A stretch of DNA of 64,000 bases from Tubiluchus corallicola (GCA_030141605.1 JAQGDQ010000424.1:124001-188000), one strand, 5' to 3'. Positions 24,001 to 32,195 are shown, counted from the stretch's first letter. Notes: generated by a model from the sequence alone, not told the origin. Made by a program: numbers and translations.

Positions 24001-25829
24001 AACATATAGTCTAAAAGTTGTTTGTGATCAAAGCTACGTAAAAACCATGTAGTATGATGTGTCTCTGTAGTCACAATATGCAAAAAAGTGCTGAATAATC
24101 TTTTCTACAAAATGTGACCTGCGATTAAATGTAAGAAGAACCTTGGATTACAATATGTCTGTGCAGTTAAAATTTATGAACAGGCATCTTAAGTAACCAG
24201 ATGCATCTAAAAACGTGACTTATGATCAAGAGTATCAGTGCCCCCATGCAAGACATTTCTGCTCATGTGGAACATAAGAATAAAAGCTTTGAATAATCAC
24301 TTGTATCTACAAACACGTGAATTGTGACCAAAAGTATCATAGACCATGCAAAAAGTACATCTGTGCATCTACAACATTTTTATTTATTTTTATATAAGAA
24401 CATTTATAAAATATTTTTTTTTTGATAAAATAAAATGGCAGCAGGCACACAGCACTTATGCTAGCCATATGATACAATATAAACGATTTACAATACATTT
24501 ACAATCACAGTTATAAACAAATACAAAAACTTAAAAACCTAAAAAACCTTAAAAGAAACTTGAAACGGAGAGACACTACATACAATAAAGAACAATAGCT
24601 TACATAAAACGACTAAAATGGCAGTAGCTTAAAAAATTGCAGCGTGTTAGTCTGCTGTTGAAAATGACAATGTTTGGCGCATTAACCATGTCATAACATC
24701 TGAACAAAAGTGTCCAATAAACACTTTCATAGATCTACAAAGTGTAACTTGTGTGATCAGATGTCACAAAAACCATGAAAGACAATATATCCATGATGCA
24801 CTTGCAAGGCATTTGAAAACACTTGCATCTGTAATATCGCAACTTTAGTGCCTGCAAAAATGAATCTTCACTTAATTACTCGTAATACTGTATCATGTCC
24901 ATCTTATTTCATTTTCCACCAAGTGAAAATCAGTTAGTATACATTATGATCAAACAATTTGTAATCAGTTTCCTGTTTTGCACCAATGTAAACAAAGACA
25001 CCACAAAAGTAAATTAGGCATGCATTATGTGTCCATAGACAATACATCCTTAAAAGGCATTGGCTCGTTGTGCTTCATAATGTGTAAAAGATGTGTAGTG
25101 GAAAGCAGTCTAAGCAGTGTTTGAAGGCAAATAAAACAGATCAAATATATTACAACATTTTCTGCTCTTCACATACAATTATATTGTGCCTTTAAAAATG
25201 TCTCGGCAGAAACTGAAAAACTCTTCAGCTGCTAGAAGCTTTTCCAGGCATTTTTGTGTTAACTCTACCAAGATTTTGTGATAACAACATCTCTCTATTA
25301 GTCTGACATTAAAGAATTGTGATCGTAGCTTCTTAAAAATATCGACTGGCAGATGGCATAAGAACCCAAATCAACTCAGATATTCATAAATGAACGTGTG
25401 ATTTTGTGATAGTAACATTTCTGTGACCTTTATCAAGTTTTTGGGTTGCTGAATGTAATTGAGTACTCATATTAACCATTGTTGTAGGTTGTGGTTGTGA
25501 TTTTACAATAACAAGTTGTAGTTACTCTCTATTATGGCTACTAATGTGCCGTGATTTCACATGAATTATAAGTTGATACAATCACCTTCAGGAACCATCT
25601 GCCAGTAGTGCTAAAGCTAATGTAACAACTTGAGTTGGTAATAAAAACTTCACTTTATTTTTTATCTATTCAGGCTGACCACATTTGTTACTCCGTGCTG
25701 TGCATCTTTTCCTACGTCGCCGCCGGAACGGACAAGCAGAAGCAAGAAGAGGCCATCTCCAGAAACAAGGAGGCGTTGAAGGCCAGAATAGAGGGTTCCG
25801 TGTCGAGGCCCAAGTTCCCGCAGTATTAG
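2711..25829 (+). CDS. MADD: MADD-like Rab GEF, C-terminal part in five exons
   Basis: Joined exons 2711-2783, 3339-3445, 13097-13169, 14270-14316 and 25674-25829 give an open C-terminus of 151 residues ending in TAG. MADD (DENN/Rab3-GEP) activates Rab3/Rab27-type GTPases and binds death-receptor signalling proteins; its DENN domain would lie upstream, outside the window. The match is to the well conserved C-terminal end of the family: [47 protein letters not shown] and [14 protein letters not shown] occur in the expected order and spacing. All four intron phases are compatible (1, 0, 1, 0) and borders are GT-AG. Two introns are about 10 and 11 kb and full of repeats. The last 30 residues, after FSYVAA, are charged and not conserved in what I recall of the family. 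Identification is by recalled family sequence, not a search. Confidence 0.86.
2795..2850. repeat. (TCAA)n microsatellite
   Basis: About 14 uninterrupted TCAA units start immediately downstream of the donor of the preceding MADD exon. The + strand is an open frame only because the unit has no stop in it. Confidence 0.95.
3050..3240. repeat. Pyrimidine-rich tract
   Basis: The + strand is almost wholly C and T (TTTCTTT, CCCTTTTTT, CTGTCTTT). It sits about 100 bp upstream of the next MADD exon but is longer than a usual polypyrimidine tract. Several open frames over it are composition artefacts. Confidence 0.8.
3339..3445 (+). CDS. MADD: MADD-like exon b (GGEFPVQD exon)
   Basis: The 107-nt exon has acceptor ATTTTTCTGCAG and donor AAG/GTGGGT. 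It completes a glycine codon from the previous exon and encodes [18 protein letters not shown] followed by [17 protein letters not shown], ending in phase 0. The [14 protein letters not shown] block is the most diagnostic MADD motif in the window. Confidence 0.9.
3446..4294. other. MADD intron, nothing recognised
   Basis: This is the start of a 9.65-kb intron. A 104-codon minus-strand open frame near 3946-4260 has no recognisable motif and no other support. Confidence 0.4.
4295..5147. repeat. 22-bp minisatellite with 175-bp higher-order repeat
   Basis: About 38 tandem units resemble CCGACCATAGACATTTATCG plus two bases. One 21-bp unit, lacking a G (GGTCCACCATAGACAT), recurs in register. The marker CTATTGATCCGACC occurs at 4388, 4563, 4738 and 4913, exactly 175 bp apart, so eight units (seven of 22 bp and one of 21 bp) form a higher-order repeat. 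Confidence 0.95.
5148..6170. other. MADD intron, nothing recognised
   Basis: AT-rich sequence with scattered short open frames on both strands. None has a motif, splice context or duplicate that would support a gene. Confidence 0.4.
6172..6295. repeat. GT-rich repeat, ~50-bp imperfect units
   Basis: Three imperfect copies of a unit containing GAGGGTGTGCTCATGCACCT alternate with (GT)n runs. Alternating purine-pyrimidine GTGTGTGT and GCATGC words would favour Z-DNA, which is inference. Confidence 0.75.
6565..6795. repeat. 34-bp tandem repeat with ATTGTT/AACAAT hairpin
   Basis: Between six and seven units contain ATTGTTCAAAACAATGTAGC followed by ACGCGTTCGCACAT. ATTGTT and AACAAT form an inverted repeat around CAAA, and each unit also holds the palindrome ACGCGT. 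Confidence 0.9.
6825..7290 (+). mobile_element. TA-flanked MITE, copy 1 (Tc1/mariner/pogo-like)
   Basis: The element starts CAGTCAACCT and ends AGGTTGCCTG, near-perfect terminal inverted repeats with TA on both outer sides, as in Tc1/mariner/pogo target duplications. The interior repeats the word TATAAGGGAC several times and includes a poly-C run at 7191-7200. A second copy is at 23421-23889. No transposase frame is present. Confidence 0.8.
7300..9620. other. MADD intron, nothing recognised
   Basis: About 2.3 kb of intronic sequence. Open frames near 7822-8177 overlap each other in two frames and show no motif. I see no exon, RNA gene or array here. Confidence 0.4.
9627..10098 (+). mobile_element. 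hAT-like MITE (CAGGGT ends)
   Basis: The left end CAGGGTCCTCACAG and the reverse complement of the right end, CAGGGTTATCACGG, form imperfect terminal inverted repeats. Words such as AAAAGTCAGGGA recur near both ends. CAGGG termini are typical of hAT elements. Candidate 8-bp flanks (AATATTTA and AATTTGCA) agree only partly, so the target duplication is uncertain. Confidence 0.6.
10795..11138 (+). repeat. Dispersed TTCGAA-rich element, long copy
   Basis: This shares order and wording with 1-188 and 40229-40545: GAATTCGGTCGTAAAG, TTTTCGAATCATTC, an interior with TTTTGCACAGCAAT, and an end ATTCGATTT...CTCACCCC. It appears to be the longest + strand copy. Confidence 0.65.
11140..11890 (+). mobile_element. 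LINE relic: 3' end of a reverse-transcriptase ORF
   Basis: Broken frames read like the C-terminal tail of non-LTR retrotransposon polyproteins: [12 protein letters not shown] near 11220, then repeated [13 protein letters not shown], and [16 protein letters not shown] near 11700. The HRRLLR...RWxGHxxR...RPxGRxK order is the familiar pattern after the RT domain. Stops and the internal amplification show it is dead. Confidence 0.7.
11315..11690. repeat. 92-bp tandem repeat inside the LINE relic
   Basis: The word GATGGGTAGGACATTTAATG (or one-base variants) starts near 11447, 11539 and 11631, exactly 92 bp apart, with a more divergent unit near 11350. Each unit is one copy of the [16 protein letters not shown] coding segment, so a LINE fragment has been amplified in tandem. 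Confidence 0.85.
11930..12280. repeat. 96-bp tandem repeat, ~3.5 units
   Basis: ATGCCGCTGATCGTAAGTGG (one variant with CCACTG) begins at about 12071, 12167 and 12263, 96 bp apart. Because 96 is a multiple of three, a minus-strand frame stays open; it is not a gene. Confidence 0.85.
12281..13096. other. End of MADD intron; one 57-bp direct repeat
   Basis: The only structure I see is a tandem pair at about 12967-13085, built on CTGTTTTACGTATATAACAT followed by GTACATAAGTA, just upstream of the next exon. The rest is featureless. Confidence 0.5.
13097..13169 (+). CDS. MADD: MADD-like exon c ([10 protein letters not shown] exon)
   Basis: The 73-nt exon follows GTACTTTGCAG and ends at TACG before GTGAGAG. 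It encodes [17 protein letters not shown] and VFVLEEY, leaving one base (phase 1). FIELxHIKKC and GVFVLEE are diagnostic of the MADD C-terminus. Confidence 0.92.
13343..13892 (+). mobile_element. TTAA-flanked MITE, copy 1 (piggyBac-like target site)
   Basis: The element starts TTAAAGGAAGACTGGACGAT and ends, read in reverse complement, TTAAAGCAAAACCGGTTGAT, so the ends are imperfect inverted repeats with TTAA at both borders. A second copy about as long lies at 58292-58834 in the same orientation. No coding capacity remains. TTAA target sites are typical of piggyBac elements. It spans the region between two MADD exons and lies within the 13170-14269 intron. Confidence 0.8.
14270..14316 (+). 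CDS. MADD: MADD-like exon d (47-nt micro-exon)
   Basis: The exon lies between TTATTCTCTAG and GTGAGTT. It completes a glutamate codon and encodes [15 protein letters not shown], ending in phase 0. It matches the family segment between VFVLEEF and the ICYSVLC block in position and length. Its short length makes it invisible to simple ORF searches; the phases on both sides support it. Confidence 0.82.
14760..16185. repeat. 55-bp minisatellite with 165-bp higher-order repeat
   Basis: About 26 units contain GAAAAGCTATGACATTTTAC and ATTAAACTTTACAAGTAGTG. The marker ATTATGCATTGG falls at 14846, 15011, 15176 and 15341 (exactly 165 bp steps), so three variant units alternate in the first half. The second half loses the register. 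Confidence 0.95.
16190..19972. other. MADD intron, little recognised
   Basis: About 3.8 kb without a supported exon. A weak inverted similarity (CAAATTCTCACCA near 18465 and TGGTGAGAATTTG near 19120, each next to GTAACCATG or its complement) may mark the ends of an old inverted-repeat element of about 0.7 kb. I could not delimit it. Confidence 0.35.
20595..21292. repeat. (TCTCTCTG/TGTC) microsatellite
   Basis: About 700 bp of TCTC, TCTG and TGTC words. It sits inside the foldback element between its arms. Three to four long open frames across it (Ser/Leu/Cys/Val or Arg/Glu/Asp rich) are composition artefacts. Confidence 0.97.
21293..22284. other. Unique interior of the foldback element
   Basis: About 1 kb between the microsatellite and the right arm. 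A 67-codon minus-strand frame near 22062-22265 shows no transposase motif. Whether this part is ancestral to the element or inserted later cannot be told here. Confidence 0.4.
23421..23889 (+). mobile_element. TA-flanked MITE, copy 2
   Basis: It begins CAGTCAACCTCGGGTATAAG after TA and ends CCGAGGTTGACT before A. It aligns along its length with 6825-7290 (shared TTTTTCGTAACG, GTAAATTACCTCGCATATAA, CAATGTGTAGCAATAAT-like words). The terminal G and part of the right TA appear to be lost. Confidence 0.8.
24370..24660 (-). repeat. Possible LINE 3' tail, antisense
   Basis: Read on the minus strand, the stretch ends in CTGCCATTTTATTTTATC and T-rich/A-rich tail sequence after TATTGTATCATATGGCTAGC, a layout common at the 3' ends of CR1/L2-type LINEs. 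No coding part is recognisable, so this is a weak call. Confidence 0.35.
24661..25673. other. End of 11.4-kb MADD intron, nothing recognised
   Basis: AT-rich sequence with many small direct similarities (CATGCAAAA, ATCTACAA words recur from about 23900 onward) but no clean period, exon or element. Confidence 0.4.
25674..25829 (+). CDS. MADD: MADD-like terminal exon
   Basis: The acceptor is TCTATTCAG. The exon starts in phase 0 with [17 protein letters not shown], the last conserved block of the MADD family, and then adds about 30 charged residues ([18 protein letters not shown]) to a TAG at 25827-25829. A simple ORF read would start it at an upstream intronic ATG; the acceptor and phase place the real start at 25674. 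Confidence 0.9.
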   Translation, partial: ADHICYSVLCIFSYVAAGTDKQKQEEAISRNKEALKARIEGSVSRPKFPQY

Positions 25830-25944
25830 TTTGGACGACCTGCAGTATGGCCTACAGGAAGTGTGGTGAATGAACAACCACGGCTGTTTTCTGTGGTTAA
25901 AAAAATCCTTCACATTCCTAGAGTTTTTCGTTGGTAAAATTACA

Positions 25945-26067
25945 GAGGGAGGGAGAGAGAGAGAGAGAGAGAGAGGGGGGGGAGAGAATTGAAGAAGTAA
26001 CTATGGTACTGCGAGTGAGATTGTAACTGTGATGTCACTTCCCGTGGAAAATTACAGAGGAAGAGGC

Positions 26068-26139
<72 letters not shown>

Positions 26140-26150
26140 GAGAGAAATGA
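25945..26150. repeat. Two (GA)n tracts in a ~130-bp direct duplication
   Basis: Two GA-rich runs are each followed by GAAGAAGTAACTATGGTACT and GCGAGTGAGATTGTAACTGT, and preceded by AAATTACAGAGG. The pair lies in the MADD 3' UTR or just past it. Confidence 0.9.
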
Positions 26151-26838
26151 AGAAGTAACTATGGTACTGCGAGTGAGATTGTAACTGTGATGTCACTTCC
26201 AGTGTGATGTCTCCTCCACTGTGATGTCACTTCCCGTAGAAAATTAGCAGCTAATTTGCTATTGGTTATTCAATTTTGTCCGAGTGAATGACGATCTTTG
26301 TTGATCCTCGCCGATTCTACTGCAGTATTTACATCTTATATTGGACCTTAAACATTTGATTACTAAGTACCCGGTACTGACGTACCAAATGGGTCTGTGT
26401 ATTTAACTATGTTACTGACAAACATTCCATAAGTTATATTGTAAGGACTTGCAATACAATACCACAAATGTCATTGTTAACCAAAGAGTATATATTAGTA
26501 CTTGTACTGTGATTACTGTGTAAATTTAAACAAAATGAATCTATCTAGTATTGCTCTGTAGAGCCTTGTGGAGCCTCAGTTTTATTTATAAAATCTATAC
26601 ATTATTATTGATAATTGGTTACTGGGCGTAGTTGCAATGTTCTCATGATGTTCGAGTATATATATATATATTTTATTATTACTTTTTTGATTCGATGTTA
26701 TGCTTTCCTCTGCCTATGTAATAAAATTGTTGGTTTGTTTGTATTTTGGCTAATAACTTCCGTGCAGCGGAAAGATTTGTTAGATGAAATGTTTGGAAAT
26801 TAAAATGACTAAGTTTTGCTCACAGTAGAACCTTATTA

Positions 26839-26844
26839 AATAAA
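26839..26844 (+). terminator. Candidate poly(A) signal for MADD
   Basis: AATAAA about 1.0 kb after the MADD stop. It is inside duplication copy 1; the same signal occurs at 31765-31770 downstream of MITD1. Use is inferred. Confidence 0.4.
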
Positions 26845-27234
26845 TTCAACTTGACAAGAATTTTATATTGAATTACGTTTCTTTTGTCTACTGAAAATGA
26901 ATTGCACAAGTGGGTTAAAAATGGCTTCTGCTTCAGTTTTACGTGCGTTGGCTTTACGAACAGTAATTTAAAACCATTTAAGGGTCATAATTATGCTTTG
27001 ACTTTGCAAAGTAGTGTAGGTGAAATCACCTCTGCATCAGTTTCAAGCATTAACTCTGCAAGTAGTATCGTAAAGTCGTCTCTCTGCCACGTTCGTGTGC
27101 TGACTTTGCAATTTAAAATCATGGCAGTGCCAATTTTTGCATTGACTTTGACCTTTGCACTACAGTTGACAAGAATGCTCAGCAGTAACAAGTGAGAGCA
27201 ACCCGACAGTTAAACTGTGAAAAGAAAGCCAGCG

Positions 27235-27350
27235 GCTTGTCAGAGCCACTTTCCAACCGAATACAAATACAAGATGGCTTCATTGGATTGAACATGCGCT
27301 AAGACTACCTCAAGAATCTCTTCTTCGCTTTACGTAAAACTCTTGAAACG
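27235..27350 (+). mobile_element. LINE relic (RWLHWIEHALRLPQ) in copy 1
   Basis: The frame starting near 27272 reads RWLHWIEHALRLPQESLLRF, the RWxxHxLRxP pattern of LINE C-termini, and then hits a stop. In duplication copy 2 (about 32196-32310) the frame reads further: RWLLWIRQALRLPQ, then KTLETTKTPRRGQ. The relic therefore predates the duplication. Confidence 0.55.
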
Positions 27351-28059
27351 ACATACATATAATGCAAAACGTGACGATTGTTTCGGCTACTGAAGCCATT
27401 ATTAAACTATAAATGAACCCAAAAAGAAGAATAAATAATACATTAATGATACAAAGGCACAAACTGAAACTACAAAACAACAGATTAGAATTTAACCTGC
27501 CAAAATAAAGTAGCTTGTGGTGGAAGAGAATTTCTTCCATTACAGCCTAGTTTATTTTGGTCAACACAAGTCAGTAACAATATCTAGGCCTATAGTAAAC
27601 AGCACCAATAGAGCAAGTAGTGCCACACAATTTAGTTACCACCATCATGATCATTACCGTAATTAACACAGCTGCCTTCACCATCAACACCAACAGCAAA
27701 CAATAACGTCAATAACCCCTCTCTCTCAAAACAACAAAAATAATGCAACAATTGGCTTTAAAATTAAAGTATTAACAGTTAATATCGTGCATCTAATTTC
27801 TAGAATCAGAAATTTTTCCAAGTAAACAGTGATCATACTGATAATTACCTTTTCCCACCTAAGCTTATAACAAATGTTTCCTGCAAGCCGCCATGTTCGG
27901 TGTAAGGTGCACCTGCAATTTAGCAGTTATTGCAGGCGACCACCGCAGTAAAAATTACTGTGTTATATGCTGTTAGAATGCCTATGAAAAAGAGTGCGTT
28001 TTTTAACAGCGCATGGTAAACCCCTGGAACATATTACCAGAACACGTGGTTTTGATTCT

Positions 28060-28570
28060 GTTGTGTTTTGTTTCTCTGGGAAGGCTATTGCTAACTTTAA
28101 AATAAAGTTAAAACACAAGAAAACACTTTACTTACATAAAGCTGAAAAAAATTTGTCTAAAATGTTTGTATCGCTGACTGTTTTTGTGCACACGGAGCTT
28201 GTGTCAGCAGCACCGCTGTTTAAAACTTGAAAAATCAACCTCTCCAGATCGTTAAGTGCAGCCATTTTGACAATAGGTCGCTCGAAACAAGTTTAGATAA
28301 CATTGCATGAAGTTTGAAAAAAGAATCAGAGTATTCGTAGCAAACACTTCACAAATTGCAAAATTACAGCGTGACATCTGAATAAGATTTTTAAAAATAC
28401 GTTTTTTTCTCCAGTCAGTGGTGCACCCTGGGAAAGGTGACATTTTACCAGTTTATGCGAACATTTTAAAATATTAAGAATTTCAATTTCTAATCACATA
28501 AGTCTTTCAAACAGGTAAGCATAATGCTAAGTGGTATAATTATGTGTGGAATGTTTTTAGGGACATACTG
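28060..28570 (+). repeat. Dispersed element R1, copy A
   Basis: This shares ordered words with 33020-33545 (via the segmental duplication), 44255-44790 (+) and 61528-62190 (inverted): GTGGTGCACC, AACATTTTAAAATATT-like sequence, CACATAAGTCTTTC, CAGGTAAGC and AACAAGTTTAGATAACATT. It encodes no recognisable protein. Confidence 0.75.
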
Positions 28571-28637
28571 TAAAGTTGCCCTTTCTTCCCCCCTAAAAAC
28601 AATTCGCCGTAGAAAAGAAAATCTTTAATTGCAGCCT

Positions 28638-29022
28638 GTTAAGGCCAGTGTGAACATGACTTAATAAATATTAATTTTGTAGCGAAGGTGGCTCCATCTA
28701 GCTAGAAAGTTTAAAGTGTGGGCATTGACATAGTTACGTTTTTCATTTATGCTGTGAACATGTGAGTGAACATGTGTCTTGTACAAGCTAGTGAAATTTT
28801 CATTTAGATATATGCCGCAACGATGTAAGTTTACTTCTATTAATTTTTATTTTGATTTATTCATTGATTCATTATTCATTAACAATCTAGTTAAATTAGC
28901 CAATGTCAGTCACCTTTGCCTTTCTATTTTTTTAAACACTGCAGAAATAAAGATCAGTGGTTTATATGAAAATTAAACTGAGACTTTTCAAGTTATCATA
29001 AATGCCTCTCAGAGACACTAAC
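28638..29022 (+). mobile_element. Element R2 inserted in duplication copy 1
   Basis: Copy 2 reads straight through this site (AATTGCAGCCAGTAAAAAGA at about 33603), while copy 1 has 385 extra bp between AATTGCAGCC and AGTAAAAGG. The insert starts about TTAAGGCCAGTGTGAAC and ends about CAGAGACACTAACAC. A diverged inverted relative lies at 47140-47560. No clear terminal inverted repeats or long target duplication are visible. Confidence 0.8.
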
Positions 29023-29534
29023 ACAACCAGTAAAAGGAGGTACTGTAGTACGTAAACACCTTCTGAGTATTGAAAACTATATTTTGAAATTTTAAAATGG
29101 AATGATTTGCTCTGAAAATGTACTTTTTACAAAGCATTTACCCTGGAGGGCTGCCACCCTCCGTCTCGTATATCTAGGGCGTCAGTGTTTGTTATGAACA
29201 CTATTGCATTAATCATGCAACCAGCCACGCCCTGTTGTCAGTTATGCATGGACGGAATCTAGGCAACCAAACGACGTCTAAGCAACTGTTTACGTCAAAC
29301 CCACAACACGTATACACATTGCGGTAAATTGATTTTCATAACATTACGTTGCTGTAGCGAAACTTCGAACACAGAGTACAGTTAGCGAGCGTTATATAAA
29401 CACATAGGTTGAATGTTGTTGAAACAGCAAGTTTGTCGATAAACGACAGCCACACGAAGTGTGAATCGAATATTCCTGTTTTACTAATAATGTGATATGA
29501 AAATTATTGAAGTTGCAAGCCAGTTTGCTGGCAT

Positions 29535-29542
29535 TATATAAG
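29535..29542 (+). promoter_or_regulatory. Candidate TATA box, copy 1
   Basis: TATATAAG lies 244 bp upstream of the ATG at 29786 and is kept in duplication copy 2 (34118-34125). A second TATATAA at 29393 is altered to TATTTAA in copy 2. A TGACGTAA word (CRE-like) at 29653-29660 is also kept in both copies. Confidence 0.35.
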
Positions 29543-29785
29543 TGAAACTGCAAGGCGAATTTCAATACAATAGTCAACAACAATAGACTCTCTACAAGGC
29601 TTTGTTGCACACAAGATAGACGTGATTGTAGTGATTGGTTCACATGGATTGTGACGTAACACTTTCACCTACCGCCATTGCTACAGTGCCAATAAATTTC
29701 TGATCATAAAGCGACTGTAATTTTCGACCCGCTAAACTCAATCGCGTGAAGTCACTTCCTGCTCCTGTTCCGGTAATCTTGGATC

Positions 29786-30013
29786 ATGGGGTGCGTGGCT
29801 TCTTCTTCCACTAAGGTCCGGGAAATATCTCTGGAAAAGCAACCACAACACGAAACAGACAAGACTAAGAACAAAAAGAATGTCCAGAAAAGCTCGCAGA
29901 ACGGTGTGGTGAAAATTGAGGACACGGTTATGACAAAAACCAGCAAAGAACTGGGTTCGTCGGTACAACAACAACCGTTTGGGGGCATTGGAGACCATAG
30001 CCTTGGAGTAACG
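29786..30013 (+). CDS. MGCVASS exon, duplicate copy
   Basis: This 228-nt phase-0 exon is open in full and ends at ACG/GTATGAG. It differs from 34371-34598 by about 12 bases; by hand count seven are synonymous and five change four residues (K10N, T27N, K31N-type changes and T49V). No stop or frameshift has appeared, which suggests it is still translated. Confidence 0.75.
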
Positions 30014-30927
30014 GTATGAGCAAACAAAATGCTTGACTGTCTGACAGTGTGACGGACTGATTATCTGATTGACTGACTGGTTGATATTCAGACTAGCTGA
30101 CTGACTGACTGACTCATTAACTGAGTGACTGACTTACTAACCAACCGACCGACTGAATTGCTTACTGACAGACTGACTGTCTGACTGGCTGGCTGACTGA
30201 CTGACTGACGACTGACTGTCGTTTTTTCATTTAAGCTTTTGCCCCGTCTCTGTTTATTCAATAGACCTACGTTTATAAATTTTCTTTTTTGCAGGAAGGT
30301 ATTCAACTCCTACTGGATGCAATGCGCAGCTCCTCGGAAGAAAAGCGTAAGAAACTTCGCACTAAAATATCCGAGTACATGGATCGTGCAGAAGTTATAA
30401 AAGCAATGGTGGAAGAAATCAAAGCAAACGGTACTTACCACGAACAAATAAAAATCGAGAACAATGCCGTCGGTTTCAGCTATGACCGTTTGTTTGGTCG
30501 ATTCCTGGACGAAAGCGTGGAGACGGTGGATATCGACGATCCGTACATTCGAGCCGTTCACCAAATATACAACTTCCTCCGTTTTTGCGAACTGCTCGTG
30601 AAAAAGTGTCCTCATTTGAAGCGCATTCAGTTGATAACCGGTCAAGACCAGTACAAACAGCACGAGAAACTGCAAGAACTAGCGCTGAGTCTGGCAGACG
30701 AGGGCGTAAAGTTGATCGTTCAGTATTCCAAAACCATTCACGATCGCGAGATTCGGTTAAACACGGGTTGGATAATCAAACTCGGGCGCGGTTTGGACAT
30801 TTACAAAGCCCCTCCCGGAAAGTTTAGCCTCGGATATTGTGACTACGAGTTGAGAAGATGTCACGAGACCACAGTTGACATATTCCATCAGAAAGGCAAG
30901 CAGAAGAGTGTGGCGTTTGTGGAATAA
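29786..30927 (+). CDS. Chimeric gene: calpain-type acylated exon + MITD1 exon
   Basis: Exons 29786-30013 and 30295-30927 join in phase 0 (ACG/GTATGA donor, TTTTTTGCAG acceptor) to give 286 residues. Residues 1-76 are the duplicate of the calpain first exon: [10 protein letters not shown] with Gly2/Cys3 set up for myristoylation and palmitoylation, then a polar Lys/Gln/Ser-rich linker. Residues 77-286 match MITD1 from the middle of its MIT domain ([10 protein letters not shown]) to the C-terminus, including [28 protein letters not shown]-like [19 protein letters not shown] and [16 protein letters not shown]1 binds ESCRT-III through its MIT domain and membranes through its C-terminal PLD-like domain during abscission. 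The first ~39 residues of usual MITD1, including MIT helix 1, are missing. Whether the splice is used is inference; alternatives are skipping to calpain exon 2 or a separate MITD1 first exon that I did not find. Confidence 0.6.
30030..30217. repeat. (GACT)n degenerate microsatellite, copy 1
   Basis: Runs of CTGACTGACTGACT with interruptions lie just after the donor of the MGCVASS exon. The segmental duplication ends inside this tract. Confidence 0.9.
30295..30927 (+). CDS. MITD1: MITD1-like exon (MIT remainder + PLD-like domain)
   Basis: A single 633-nt exon encodes 210 residues and TAA. It corresponds to the whole of human MITD1 after about residue 39, with almost identical length. Conserved blocks in order are [10 protein letters not shown] (MIT helix 3), [76 protein letters not shown]. 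The acceptor TTTATAAATTTTCTTTTTTGCAG precedes it. Being intronless over 633 nt is unusual next to the small exons around it, so a retrocopy origin is possible, though no poly(A) tail or target duplication is visible. Confidence 0.9.
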   Translation, partial: EGIQLLLDAMRSSSEEKRKKLRTKISEYMDRAEVIKAMVEEIKANGTYHEQIKIENNAVGFSYDRLFGRFLDESVETVDIDDPYIRAVHQIYNFLRFCELLVKKCPHLKRIQLITGQDQYKQHEKLQELALSLADEGVKLIVQYSKTIHDREIRLNTGWIIKLGRGLDIYKAPPGKFSLGYCDYELRRCHETTVDIFHQKGKQKSVAFVE

Positions 30928-31188
30928 ATCGACCCAGACGACCATTGTAAATCTTCTGTTGCATGAATAATTTACATTCCGATAACACTACTCGAATGGT
31001 GTCATTCCATGTTATCCACACGTTTAAAAATTTTTAATAAGTTGCTTTACTACAGCAGCTTTACACTTATGCTTTTAATTGTTCGTTTAGTATTGATGAT
31101 GCAAAATCGTTTGAAGTCGAGTGTTCACCATAGATTTAAATTCCACCCGTGCTCAAACAATGGCCGCCATATACTAATTCAAATTCAA
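30928..31188. other. MITD1 3' flank before duplication copy 2
   Basis: About 260 bp with no feature. Copy 2 of the segmental duplication begins at 31189, so the MITD1 transcript probably ends in sequence nearly identical to the MADD 3' end. Confidence 0.5.
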
Positions 31189-31764
31189 ATTGGTTATTCA
31201 ATTTTGTCCGAGTGAATGACGATCTTTGTTGATCCTCGCCGATTCTACTGCAGTATTTACATCTTATATTGGACCATAAACATTTGATTACTAAGTACCC
31301 GGTACTGACGTACCAAATGGGTCTGTGTATTTAACTATGTTATTGACAAACATTCCGTAAGTTATATTGTGAGGACTTGCAATACAATACCACAAATGTC
31401 ATTGTTAACCAAAGAGTATATATTAGTACTTGTACTGTGATTACTGTGTAAATTTAAACAAAATGAATCTATCTAGTATTGCTCTGTAGAGCCTTGTGGA
31501 GCCTCAGTTTTATTTATAAAATCTATACATTATTATTGATAATTGGTTACTGGGCGTAGTTGCAATGTTCTCATGATGTTCGAGTATATATATATATTTT
31601 ATTATTACTTTTTTGATTCGATGTTATGCTTTCCTCTGCCTATGTAATAAAATTGTTGGTTTGTTTGTATTTTGGCTAATAACTTCCGTGCAGCGGAAAG
31701 ATTTGTTAGATGAAATGTTTGGAAATTAAAATGACTAAGTTTTGCTCACAATAGAACCTTATTA

Positions 31765-31770
31765 AATAAA
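31765..31770 (+). terminator. Candidate poly(A) signal for MITD1
   Basis: AATAAA in the duplicated block, 838 bp after the MITD1 stop; the paralogous signal follows MADD at 26839. Confidence 0.4.
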
Positions 31771-32195
31771 TTCAACTTGACAAGAATTTTATATTGAATT
31801 ACGTTTCTTTTGTCTACTGAAAATGAATTGCACAAGTAGGCTACATGGGTTCTGCTTCAGTTTTACGTGCGTTGGCTTTACGAACAGTAATTTAAAACCG
31901 TTTGTGTGTCATAATTATGCTTTGACTTTGCAAAGTAGTGTAGGTGAAATCACCTCTGCATCAGTTTCAAGCATTGACTCTGCAAGTAGTATCGTAAAGT
32001 CGTCTCTCTGCCACTTTCGTGTGCTGACTTTGCAATTTAAAATCATGGCAGTGCCAATTTTTGCATTGACTTTCACCTTTGCACTACAGTTGATAAGCAT
32101 GCTCAGCAGTAACAAGTGAGAGCAACCCGACAGTTAAACTGTCAAAAGAAAGCCAGCGGCTTATCAGAGCCACTTCCCAACCGAATACAAATACA

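Larger units (their letters stand above)
26261..30217 (+). repeat. Segmental duplication, copy 1
   Basis: It aligns with 31189-34808 from ATTGGTTATTCAATTTTGTC through a coding exon and into a (GACT)n tract, at high identity by eye (a few percent substitutions plus indels). This copy is longer mainly because of an element inserted at about 28638-29022. It contains a polyadenylation signal, a LINE relic, a promoter-like region and the exon 29786-30013. Its left border falls in the MADD 3' flank; its right border is 77 bp before the MITD1 exon. Confidence 0.93.

Noticed and set aside
27994-28230. 78-codon frame kept in both segmental duplicates
   Set aside because: Conservation simply reflects the recent duplication; the frame overlaps dispersed element R1 and other copies do not keep it.
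30088-30306. 72-codon minus-strand Ser/Gln/Val frame
   Set aside because: It is read from the (GACT)n microsatellite between the two exons of the chimeric gene.
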